A stretch of DNA of 53,519 nt from Arcicella rosea (GTDB taxonomy: Bacteria; Bacteroidota; Bacteroidia; Cytophagales; Spirosomataceae). Where the stretch lies: the NCBI RefSeq assembly GCF_014204325.1, contig NZ_JACHKT010000036.1, positions 1 to 53,519 on the forward strand. The letters are read 5' to 3'. Both the position numbers and the translations under genes were made by a program. Each line of letters opens with the position of its first letter. Position 1 is the stretch's first letter. Below, piece after piece: positions 32,024 through 38,938 of this stretch. Under the pieces are notes generated by a model. The model was given only the letters and a program-made list of their open reading frames with translations, did not search any database and was not told the origin of the DNA.

Positions 32024-33247
32024 ATGACCAATACAAAGTTACCCATTTCTGACAAAGGAGGAAAAAAAAGAACCTCAACATTTAACGTAACATTCAGAGC
32101 AAGAGAGAATAACGCTAACTTATCAATAAATGTTAGGCTTTCTTATGATGGCAAAACCTTTGATAAGTTCACAGGGGTTAAATGCCAAAAAGGAGAGTTT
32201 AAAAATGGCAAAATCAAAGGCAAACCAGAACAAAATTCGTTACTAAAAACCTATGAAAACAACCTACATAAAGCTTTTATTCAATTGCTTGAGTCTGGTC
32301 AAACGATTGATTTAGAGCGTATTTCTTTTTCAATTTTTGGTAAATCTGTTATTCAAGAAAAACCAAAGCTTTTTGAAGCTATCGACCTGTATATCAAAGA
32401 CATTTATTTGGACAAAGGCAACGATTTTGCAGATAAAACAAAGGATAAAAATCAACGATACGGAAAACATTTGAAACAATGGCTAAAGTTTGTTTTTGAA
32501 CGTGAAGGCATAGACTTAACGGAAATTAAACCAGCTCACGACTTAGAAATAATCAAGTTTATGAAATCTCATAGACAATCAGGACACAACCACGCCACAA
32601 GATACGTAAAATGGTTAAAACGCTTTTTTGATTATGCTATTAGTAAAGAATGGGTATTAAGAAACCCTTTCCTAAACTTTAAACCCAAACACGAGAAAGT
32701 AAAAATAAAATACTTGACAAAAGAAGACATTGAGAAGTTTGAAGCCTTAAAAGTATCTAAGGGGAGTACCTACGAAAGAGTTAGGGACTTTTTCCTGTTT
32801 TCTTGTTACACTGGTCTAAGTTATATAGACTTAGTAAACGTCACTTTCAACCACATAAAAGTTAATGAAAATGGAGTAAAATATCTCGAAGTTCCAAGAC
32901 AAAAAACTGATGTCACTTCAATTGTTCCACTGCTTGAAAAGCCTATTTTTTTGATTGAAAAATATCGTTTTGAAGACAATCAAGTAAAGATTTTTAATGT
33001 ACCTACAAATCAATGTATGAACCGTACATTAAAAGAACTTGCAGAAATGGCAAACCTTTCAATAATGCCTACTTTCCATATTTCTCGCAAAACGTGTGCG
33101 ACACTTCTAATTAGTGAGGGTATAGATGCAACTATAGTCCAAAGGGTTTTAGGACACTCATCACTAAGCACAACGCTAAATCATTACGGTAAAATAGAGG
33201 CAAAACCTATTATTGATTCATTCAATAGAACCTTTAAAAATGCCTAA
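32024..33247 (+). CDS. Tyrosine recombinase (integrase) of element 2
   Basis: A 407-residue site-specific recombinase that presumably joins the element to the tRNA-Asn 3' end. An arm-type DNA-binding domain is near residues 18-110, a phage_int_SAM-like core-binding domain near 115-225, and a catalytic domain follows. Catalytic residues: Lys294 (RQKT), His352-x-x-Arg355 (FHISRKTC), His378 (LGHSS) and the nucleophile Tyr388 (LNHYGK). The first Arg is replaced by Ser266 in SCYTGLSYIDL; a change at this place is known in Bacteroidota integrases of the NBU1 type. The next gene starts inside its last codons. Substrate is inferred from the att repeats. Confidence 0.93.
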   Translation: MTNTKLPISDKGGKKRTSTFNVTFRARENNANLSINVRLSYDGKTFDKFTGVKCQKGEFKNGKIKGKPEQNSLLKTYENNLHKAFIQLLESGQTIDLERISFSIFGKSVIQEKPKLFEAIDLYIKDIYLDKGNDFADKTKDKNQRYGKHLKQWLKFVFEREGIDLTEIKPAHDLEIIKFMKSHRQSGHNHATRYVKWLKRFFDYAISKEWVLRNPFLNFKPKHEKVKIKYLTKEDIEKFEALKVSKGSTYERVRDFFLFSCYTGLSYIDLVNVTFNHIKVNENGVKYLEVPRQKTDVTSIVPLLEKPIFLIEKYRFEDNQVKIFNVPTNQCMNRTLKELAEMANLSIMPTFHISRKTCATLLISEGIDATIVQRVLGHSSLSTTLNHYGKIEAKPIIDSFNRTFKNA

Positions 33248-33485
33248 TGATATGGATTTTTGTGATGAAAACAAGGAGGAAATATTTAATAAATTTTTAG
33301 CTAAAATAGGATGCTATGAGATGTTAGTCAGTGAAATGAAAGATTACATTGAAGAGCTAAAAAGAGTAATTATTAGTAAAGATTTAGAGTTGAAAAACTT
33401 AAATAATTACGTAGATAATTTGGATTTATGGCTTGAAGAGTATGAAGAGATTGCCAATAAATATTCTGATATATTTCAAAATTAG
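33240..33485 (+). CDS. Small coiled-coil protein of unknown function
   Basis: An 81-residue acidic protein whose ATG at 33240 overlaps the integrase stop by 8 bp, implying translational coupling. It is almost entirely helical: YEMLVSEMKDYIEELKRVII and LNNYVDNLDLWLEEYEEIAN form heptad-like stretches. No cysteine motif or helix-turn-helix is visible. A terminator follows at 33507-33534. The place right after the integrase could suit a directionality or accessory factor, but nothing in the sequence proves this. Not recognised. Confidence 0.6.
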   Translation: MPNDMDFCDENKEEIFNKFLAKIGCYEMLVSEMKDYIEELKRVIISKDLELKNLNNYVDNLDLWLEEYEEIANKYSDIFQN

Positions 33486-33506
33486 TACTAAACAATTTTA
33501 AAAAAT

Positions 33507-33534
33507 AGCCCTGTTTTTTCCTCAAAACAGGGCT
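33507..33534 (+). terminator. Intrinsic terminator after the integrase operon
   Basis: An 11-bp perfect stem (33507-33517 with 33524-33534) around a 6-nt loop lies 20 bp past the small coiled-coil gene and just before the VapE gene. A-rich before, T-poor after, so read-through is plausible. Confidence 0.7.
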
Positions 33535-33549
33535 TAATCTTATAAGCAA

Positions 33550-34833
33550 ATGAGCAATATAACAGCACTTAAAGTTACAAAAAATAAAGAACAAAGTCAA
33601 GGGTTATTGGACAAAAGCACTGAAAATAAAGGTGTTACAAAAGAAAGTAACAATAATGCAAATAAACCTTTAATCATTAGATTAGAAAATTTTATTTTTA
33701 GTAAGTATGACCTTAGAGTAAATATAGTTTCCAATGAAATGGACGGTAAACTAAAGAAGGAAAAAGAGTATAATTTGTTTACTGAGGATACAATCACTTA
33801 TGACCTTTATGCCAATGGCTTTAACAAATTCAATCAGATTTTACCCGTCATAATATCTAACAAAGTAGAAAAATACGACCCGATTAAACAGTATTTTGAG
33901 AGCCTTCCAAAATGGGATAATTCACAGCCTGATTACATAACTGAACTAAGTAAATATGTCATCATCGAAGATAAAGTTTGGTGGCAAAGAATGTTTAAAA
34001 AACACCTTGTCAGGATGGTTGCACAAGGCATTTTACATATTCCGTTTAATAAACAATGTTTGACGCTTGTAGGCAAACAGAATGACGGCAAAACATCCTT
34101 TTTAGAGTTTCTCGTTCCTCCTAAATTAAGCAAATACTATCGTAAAGGTTTTGATTTTGGAGGAAACAAAGACGGTAAAATATCACTTTGTCAGAACTTT
34201 ATAATCAATTTGGATGAACTAGCCAGCTTTGAAAAAAGAGAGCTTAATAACGATTTTAAAACTATTCTAACGGAATCAGTAGTGAAGTTTAGACCTCTGT
34301 TTGGAAAGAGTGAAATTACTCATTACCGCCGTGCAAACTTCGTAGCAAGTACAAACCAATATGAGTTTTTAACAGATGAAACAGGAAACGTTAGGTGGTT
34401 GCCATTTGTGGTAAAAGAAATTAAGCACGATAACGGCAAAGCAAAAGGCTATCAGGCTAATATTGATATTGATTTGGTTTGGTCGCAAGCCTATCATTTG
34501 TTGTTATCTGGGAACTTTGAATTTATAATGAGCAAAGAAGACATTGAGATGCAAGAAAAGATAAATCAAAGGTTTATGCGTATCAGTACAGAAATTGAAG
34601 TTATTCAAAGAAACTTTTTACCAAGTGATAAAGATAGCCCGAATAGCGAATTTTTAACGACAAGTGAAATAGAACAAAGATTGGTTGCGGTATCAGGTTT
34701 AAAGCTCAATAGAATTCAAATTGGTAAAGCATTAAAAATATTACATTTCCAAGAATCCCAAAAATACAGTAAAGAATATCAATACAGTATAAAAGGGTAT
34801 TATATAAAAAATATTCAAAATCATCTTACTTAG
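33550..34833 (+). CDS. VapE/VirE-type SF3-like replication helicase
   Basis: A 427-residue replication ATPase. Residues 1-40 are a polar, disordered start. The VapE domain spans about 110-320: FESLPKWDNSQPDYITEL, Walker A VGKQNDGKTS (Gly175-Ser183), Walker B IINLDEL (Asp222, Glu223), sensor FVASTNQYEFL (Asn269) and arginine finger in TGNVRWLPF (Arg282). In phage satellites such proteins load at the element origin and unwind it. The N-terminal primase domain present in some homologues is missing; that function is supplied by the separate primase gene at 35199. The left-most arm of the iteron region covers its final codons. Confidence 0.9.
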   Translation: MSNITALKVTKNKEQSQGLLDKSTENKGVTKESNNNANKPLIIRLENFIFSKYDLRVNIVSNEMDGKLKKEKEYNLFTEDTITYDLYANGFNKFNQILPVIISNKVEKYDPIKQYFESLPKWDNSQPDYITELSKYVIIEDKVWWQRMFKKHLVRMVAQGILHIPFNKQCLTLVGKQNDGKTSFLEFLVPPKLSKYYRKGFDFGGNKDGKISLCQNFIINLDELASFEKRELNNDFKTILTESVVKFRPLFGKSEITHYRRANFVASTNQYEFLTDETGNVRWLPFVVKEIKHDNGKAKGYQANIDIDLVWSQAYHLLLSGNFEFIMSKEDIEMQEKINQRFMRISTEIEVIQRNFLPSDKDSPNSEFLTTSEIEQRLVAVSGLKLNRIQIGKALKILHFQESQKYSKEYQYSIKGYYIKNIQNHLT

Positions 34834-35132
34834 TTACTCGATAAAATATAATATATTAGTAATCAATACATTAAGTGCCAAAAAGTCGAGTAAGATACTT
34901 TTTTTAATCCTACTCGAAATATTTTAAATATATTGATTTCCAGTTACTTATATATTTACTTTCGAGTAAGATACTCATTGTTAGTAAATACTTGCTACTC
35001 GAAAAAAGGGTTAAAATTGGCAGATTTCGAGTAAGTCGAGTAAGATGATTTAAAAGTATCTTACTCGACTTTTTTACTTTAAGTTCTTGATTTTAAATGT
35101 GTTATTTCGTTTCGAGTAACTTAGTAGGATGA
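34821..35132. other. Putative replication origin: nested symmetric TCGAGTAA iterons
   Basis: Nine TCGAGTA-type sites lie in this 312-bp stretch between helicase and primase genes. They pair as nested inverted repeats about one centre: 34821-34841 with 35112-35132 (19 of 21), 34880-34902 with 35052-35074 (23 of 23), 34911-34920 with 35024-35033 (10 of 10), and 34960-34968 with 34996-35004 (9 of 9). All four pairs centre between 34972 and 34982. Site orientation alternates along the stretch except for one extra tandem unit at 35036. No coding frame is present in 34834-35198. Position and structure fit an origin recognised by the VapE helicase, but this is inference. Confidence 0.65.
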
Positions 35133-35198
35133 AATCACGTTTTTAAAAGTTTTCAACAACATTGTTTTTTTTAATTGTAATATTCCGCAAAAAGAAAA

Positions 35199-36053
35199 AT
35201 GGAAATATCCGATTTAAAGCAAATTCAAATAATAGATTATCTCCAAAACTTAGGTTTAGAGCCTGTTAAATCCAGCGGTAAAGAGTTGGTTTACTATTCG
35301 CCCAAAACCAACGAGAATACGCCTTCTTTTTTTGTCAATCCAAGCAAGAATGTATTTTTTGATTATTCCAGTAATGAGAGCGGGGACATTATACGATTAG
35401 TACAATACTTGGAGGGTTTTGATTTTACAACCGCCTGTAAACACTTGGAAACTATCGGAAACGGTTCTATTTTTCAATGTGCTGAAAATTCCTTTTCTTT
35501 TTGCAGAAAATCACCTGAAAACAACACAAACACTATATCAATCAACACCGTAAAGCCTTTACAAGCCAATTCCTTGATAAGTTATTGCGAATCTCGAAAG
35601 ATACCCTTTCAGATTGCATACAAATACCTTAAAGAAGTTCATTACACCAATAACAATAAATCTTATTACTCATTAGGATTTATCAATGATAGGGGAGGTT
35701 TTGAACTGAGAAACCAACATTTCAAAGGATGCACCACACCAAAGGGAATCACAACTTTTGAAGTTCCAGAAAGTAGGGACGTTTATTTATTTGAGGGCTT
35801 TTTTGATTTACTTTCGGCATTCGTTCACTTTGGCACGTCTAAACCTTCAAACACTGTAATTGTGTTAAACTCTATTGTAAATATTGAAAAAGCTAAAGAA
35901 CGACTAAAGGAAGCCGAAAAAATACATTGCTTTCTTGATAGAGATGTTCAAGGAATGAAATCAGTTAAAAAACTATCAGAGAGTTTTCAAGTAATTGATA
36001 GGTCAAAAATTTACGAAGGTTTTAAAGATTTTAATGAATATATAAGTGCTTAA
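35199..36053 (+). CDS. Toprim-type DNA primase with CHC2-like N-terminus
   Basis: A 284-residue primase. Residues 10-80 have the CHC2 fold pattern (YYSPKTNENTPSFFVNPSKN, FDYSSNESGDIIRLVQYLEG) but without the zinc-binding Cys/His set. Residues about 190-275 are a Toprim domain: VYLFEGFFDLLSAF with catalytic Glu199, and HCFLDRDVQGM with Asp247 and Asp249. It lies directly after the iteron region and would lay primers for the helicase-driven fork; with VapE it forms a complete small replication module. Similar proteins are found on Bacteroidota conjugative and mobilisable elements. Confidence 0.88.
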   Translation: MEISDLKQIQIIDYLQNLGLEPVKSSGKELVYYSPKTNENTPSFFVNPSKNVFFDYSSNESGDIIRLVQYLEGFDFTTACKHLETIGNGSIFQCAENSFSFCRKSPENNTNTISINTVKPLQANSLISYCESRKIPFQIAYKYLKEVHYTNNNKSYYSLGFINDRGGFELRNQHFKGCTTPKGITTFEVPESRDVYLFEGFFDLLSAFVHFGTSKPSNTVIVLNSIVNIEKAKERLKEAEKIHCFLDRDVQGMKSVKKLSESFQVIDRSKIYEGFKDFNEYISA

Positions 36054-36077
36054 AGCTATGAGTATTCTAAAGACTGC

Positions 36078-36288
36078 CTGAAAAGTTTCTGAAAGTATCC
36101 TGAATCAGGTCTGAAATAATTCTTAAAGTGTGCTGAAATAGGTCTGAAACATTCTGAAAGCATTCTCAAATGATTCTGAAAGTGTTCTAAAATGACCCTG
36201 AAATTATTCTTAATGATATAGTATAGCTAATAGAAGGCTAAATGAAGGCTAAATGAAAGCTAAATGAAAGCTAAATGAAAGCTAAATG
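36078..36288 (+). repeat. 11-nt periodic array (CTGAAA units, then CTAAAT units)
   Basis: CTGAAA-like units start at 36078, 36089, 36100, 36111, 36122, 36133, 36144, 36154, 36165, 36176, 36187, 36198 and 36209. Spacing is 11 nt with a single 10-nt step. After an 18-nt step, CTAA units continue at 36227, 36238, 36249, 36260, 36271 and 36282, again 11 apart. About 19 units cover 210 bp between the primase stop and the next gene. The final CTAAATG supplies the start codon at 36286. Confidence 0.9.
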
Positions 36289-36543
36289 TACCCCAAAAAA
36301 TACCCCAAAACAAAGATTATGTATAACGGATTTAGTAAGAAAGATTTTTTGAGAATGTACAACGTGAACAGAACTATCTTTAACAATTGGTGTAAGGAGA
36401 TAAAGAAGAATGTTAATATTAAAGACACTAAACAAACCTTTACACCAAAGGAAATAAAAATAATTATTGCCAGCTTTGGACAACCTCCATTTTCAACCGA
36501 ACAAGAGAAAGAATATATTAAGGCAATATTAGAGCAATCTTAG
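36286..36543 (+). CDS. Small helix-turn-helix protein (possible excisionase)
   Basis: An 85-residue basic protein. The segment FSKKDFLRMYNVNRTIFNNW (residues about 16-35) reads as a helix-turn-helix of the type in small excisionase or AlpA-like regulators. The next part (FTPKEIKIIIASFGQPPF) may be a second helical unit. The ATG at 36286 is formed by the last unit of the 11-nt array; an internal ATG at 36319 would remove a YPKK-repeat tail of 11 residues and is an alternative start. As the last gene before the attachment site at the tRNA, an excisionase role is reasonable but not shown. Confidence 0.65.
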   Translation: MYPKKYPKTKIMYNGFSKKDFLRMYNVNRTIFNNWCKEIKKNVNIKDTKQTFTPKEIKIIIASFGQPPFSTEQEKEYIKAILEQS

Positions 36544-36553
36544 TTTAAAGAAT

Positions 36554-36587
36554 AAATAAGGTACTCAAAAAACTGAGTACCTTATTT
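36554..36587 (+). terminator. Intrinsic terminator of the last element 2 gene
   Basis: A 14-bp perfect stem (36554-36567 with 36574-36587), loop 6 nt, starting 11 bp past the stop codon of the helix-turn-helix gene. Confidence 0.8.
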
Positions 36588-36607
36588 GTACCAACTTTTT
36601 TACAACA

Positions 36608-36642
36608 AAAAAGCCTTCATACGTTGCGTATGAAGGCTTTTT
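36608..36642 (-). terminator. Element-borne terminator serving tRNA-Asn
   Basis: A 16-bp perfect stem with a 3-nt loop, identical in structure to 30682-30716. Read on the minus strand it follows the tRNA 3' end by 11 bp and ends in a six-T run. Confidence 0.85.
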
Positions 36643-36650
36643 GTGATTAA

Positions 36651-36665
36651 TTGCTCCCTCTCCTG
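36651..36665. repeat. Attachment core at the intact tRNA (attR of element 2)
   Basis: TTGCTCCCTCTCCTG, identical to 23518-23532 and 30725-30739, but here continuous with the complete tRNA-Asn gene on its right. Confidence 0.85.
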
Positions 36666-36727
36666 GGCTCGAACCAGGGACCCCATGATTAACAGTCATG
36701 TGCTCTAACCGGCTGAGCTAAGAAGGA
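36654..36727 (-). tRNA. tRNA-Asn (anticodon GTT)
   Basis: A complete 74-nt cloverleaf on the minus strand. The acceptor stem is TCCTTCT with AGAGGGA (one T-G wobble); the D stem is GCTC/GAGC. The anticodon stem is CATGA/TCATG around CTGTTAA, so the anticodon is GTT. The T stem is CCTGG/CCAGG with loop TTCGAGC, discriminator base G. CCA is not encoded. Its 3' end is the insertion site of the islands to the left; integration has preserved the full gene. Confidence 0.96.
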
Positions 36728-36888
36728 TTGTTGTTAATCGTGATGCAAAAGTAGTCCGTTTTTGAATATCATGCAAGTGTTTTCTATTAAAAAAACATCA
36801 AAATTTCAAAGAAAAATGTTTATTACTTGATTTTCAGAATATTACAATTGATATTTTTTTTCACTCTTTTACTTATAAAAAGCCCTTT

Positions 36889-37524
36889 TTACTTCATAGG
36901 AACATGAACAACCATTTTTGTTTCAAAAAACTCTTCTTCAAAATAATCAGACAATTCAAATACTCTGGTCTTTTTACCTAATTCTTTCAGTTCTTCTTTC
37001 ATATCGCCACCTTTTAAGTAAAGAATGCCGTTATTTAATTTATTGTAGTTGTTGATGTTGATTTTCCCTTTAACCCAACCATAAAATGGTAAAAGACGAG
37101 TAACTGCACGGCTTACGATAAAGTCATATTCTCCATCAATTTGTTCGGCTCTGATTTGCTCTGCTCGGACATTCTCCAAACCTAAGGCTTTGGCTACTTC
37201 ATTCACCACTTTGATTTTCTTTCCAATGCTATCAACTAAATGAAATTGACAATGTGGAAACATGATTGCTAAAGGAATGCCGGGAAAACCGCCACCTGTA
37301 CCAACGTCAAGAATTTCACTGAAATCTTTGAAAGTAATTACTTTGGCTATGCCTAATGAATGCAAAATATGTTTTTCATAAAGATTATCCATATCTGTTC
37401 TTGAAATCAAATTGATTTGTGCATTCCAATGTGCATATAATTCTCCTAACTGAGCAAATTGCTGTTTTTGCTTTTCAGTAAGTTGCGGAAAATACTTTTC
37501 TATTAATGTATTGTTGTTTGTCAT
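36889..37524 (-). CDS. rsmG: 16S rRNA (guanine-527 N7)-methyltransferase
   Basis: A cytoplasmic SAM-dependent enzyme that methylates G527 of 16S rRNA; its loss gives low-level streptomycin resistance in other bacteria. The 211-residue protein has the typical N-terminal helices (LYAHWNAQINLISRTDMDNLYEKH without its last residues), the SAM motif ILDVGTGGGFPGIPLAI and the FIVSRAVTRL motif. Length is standard. It stands next to the tRNA-Asn gene, outside the island, and marks the return of core chromosome. Confidence 0.95.
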   Translation of the reverse strand: MTNNNTLIEKYFPQLTEKQKQQFAQLGELYAHWNAQINLISRTDMDNLYEKHILHSLGIAKVITFKDFSEILDVGTGGGFPGIPLAIMFPHCQFHLVDSIGKKIKVVNEVAKALGLENVRAEQIRAEQIDGEYDFIVSRAVTRLLPFYGWVKGKININNYNKLNNGILYLKGGDMKEELKELGKKTRVFELSDYFEEEFFETKMVVHVPMK

Positions 37525-37632
37525 GTTCTTTTTTTAATTGTGATTGAGTGAATTAGTGAGTTAATTTTAATTGGCAAATTTTCGGAAAACTATCAAGAAA
37601 CTCTGCACTCGTATTCAAAACTCAAAACTCCC

Positions 37633-38751
37633 TCATTTCCATCTCATTTTTTTCTTTCTAGGAATCAGATTATTTACGCCCATTATCAAGAAATAAAGTG
37701 TAAATAAAAAATCCCAGAGTGGAAATGTGGCTGATTTAAAAATGTTATCAAAACGCTGATTGGCTTTCGCAAAAACTATCCATTGAGTGATTAATCTTAG
37801 TGCAAAAACACCCAATACTGCATATAAAAGTACTGTTTCTAGCGTAAATGGAATTAATACAAACAGTAAAATCCAAGAAAATATTTGAGTGGAAGCCAAA
37901 CTTCCTAAGATTAATTTATTTTCAAAACGATAATATTTACTGACAGATAAATGTCTTGTTTTCTGTCGATACCAAGCGTCCCAAGTACGCTTTGGTACAG
38001 AATACATAAAAGTATCTGGATTCAAACAAACCGCAGTATTTTCGGCTGTGGCTACGTCATTCATAAACAAATCGTCGTCGCCACCTACTATATTAGTATG
38101 TTTTGCAAAACCTTTGTTTTGAAGAAATAATGATTTTCGGTACATCAAATTTCTGCCTACGCCCATGTATGGCTGTCCTTTTATTGCCAGTGAAAAATAT
38201 TGTAATGCTGTAATAAAGGTTTCGTAGCGAATCAATTTATTCAAAAATGACTTTTCTGTATAATAAGGTGAAAAACCCAAAACGATTTGTTTTTCTGGCA
38301 ATAAACATTCCGCCATGCCTTTTATCCATTCTTTACTTTGTGGGCGACAATCGGCATCTGTCAATAAAACAACATCATATTTCGCTGATTTTATGCCTAA
38401 AGTCAACGCATATTTTTTGGCTGAAAGATGTTCTGGAGTTTTTTCTATTTGTATAAATCTTACTCGTTGAAATGCCGAACTTTCTTTCATTAAGTATTCG
38501 TGCGTGCCATCCCAAGAGCGGTCGTCCATGATGATTACTTCAAAATTTGGATAATCTTGTTCATCTAATAATGGAATCAACTCTTTTAAATTTTCTAGTT
38601 CATTCCACGCACAAACAATTACTGATACGCCTTCTGAAGTTATTTCTTCCTGAATCGGACTTTCATGCCTGTTGACTTTAGCGAAAACGAATAAAATGAA
38701 AAACAGTTGAAGACCAACAGAAAATATGTATATGCTAAATAGAAAGGGCAT
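37633..38751 (-). CDS. Membrane-bound family 2 glycosyltransferase
   Basis: A 372-residue inner-membrane glycosyltransferase. An N-terminal transmembrane helix (residues about 3-24) leads to a cytosolic GT-A domain. This begins with VSVIVCAWNELENLKELI, has the nucleotide motifs IIMDDRSWDGT and LLTDADCRP (DxD metal site), the acceptor-site GGDDDLFMND, and a QxxRW-like segment replaced by YRQKTRHLSVSKYYR. Three C-terminal transmembrane helices follow. The layout resembles processive or polyprenyl-linked GT2 enzymes. Sugar and acceptor are unknown. The start is the ATG at 38749-38751; an upstream in-frame TTG is less likely. It is divergent from tgt. Confidence 0.88.
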   Translation of the reverse strand: MPFLFSIYIFSVGLQLFFILFVFAKVNRHESPIQEEITSEGVSVIVCAWNELENLKELIPLLDEQDYPNFEVIIMDDRSWDGTHEYLMKESSAFQRVRFIQIEKTPEHLSAKKYALTLGIKSAKYDVVLLTDADCRPQSKEWIKGMAECLLPEKQIVLGFSPYYTEKSFLNKLIRYETFITALQYFSLAIKGQPYMGVGRNLMYRKSLFLQNKGFAKHTNIVGGDDDLFMNDVATAENTAVCLNPDTFMYSVPKRTWDAWYRQKTRHLSVSKYYRFENKLILGSLASTQIFSWILLFVLIPFTLETVLLYAVLGVFALRLITQWIVFAKANQRFDNIFKSATFPLWDFLFTLYFLIMGVNNLIPRKKKMRWK

Positions 38752-38938
38752 CAAGGTATTAAATATCAGTTGGTTAATCTTTTGGGAGTGCAAAGATAAG
38801 TAAAAGCCTAAAGGCTATCGGTAAAAGAAGAAAGATTTGTTGATAAAACTTGTAATTTTGTAAGATTTCCGTAAAAATAAATTCAGAAAGGATGAGGATA
38901 TTCCTTTTTTGGGTCTTAAAATCCTTTTTGTTCAGCAA

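Larger units (their letters stand above)
30725..36665. mobile_element. Element 2: minimal integrative element with VapE helicase and Toprim primase
   Basis: Bounded by cores at 30725 and 36651, exactly 5,926 bp apart, at the tRNA-Asn 3' end. Gene order: XRE repressor (minus), divergent small HTH gene, integrase, coiled-coil protein, VapE helicase, iteron region, primase, HTH protein (all plus). Repressor-divergence plus integrase plus VapE/primase is the layout of phage-inducible islands. No terminase, capsid or relaxase gene is visible, so it is not a typical PICI with a packaging module or a mobilisable NBU-type element. All parts look intact, so it may still be active. Confidence 0.78.

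Noticed and set aside
36078-36288. CRISPR array
   Set aside because: Units are 11 nt with no spacers and no cas genes nearby; the periodicity is that of a tandem array.
23518-36665. Prophage or prophage remnant
   Set aside because: No structural, lysis, terminase or tail gene can be seen; the content is integration, replication and cargo only.
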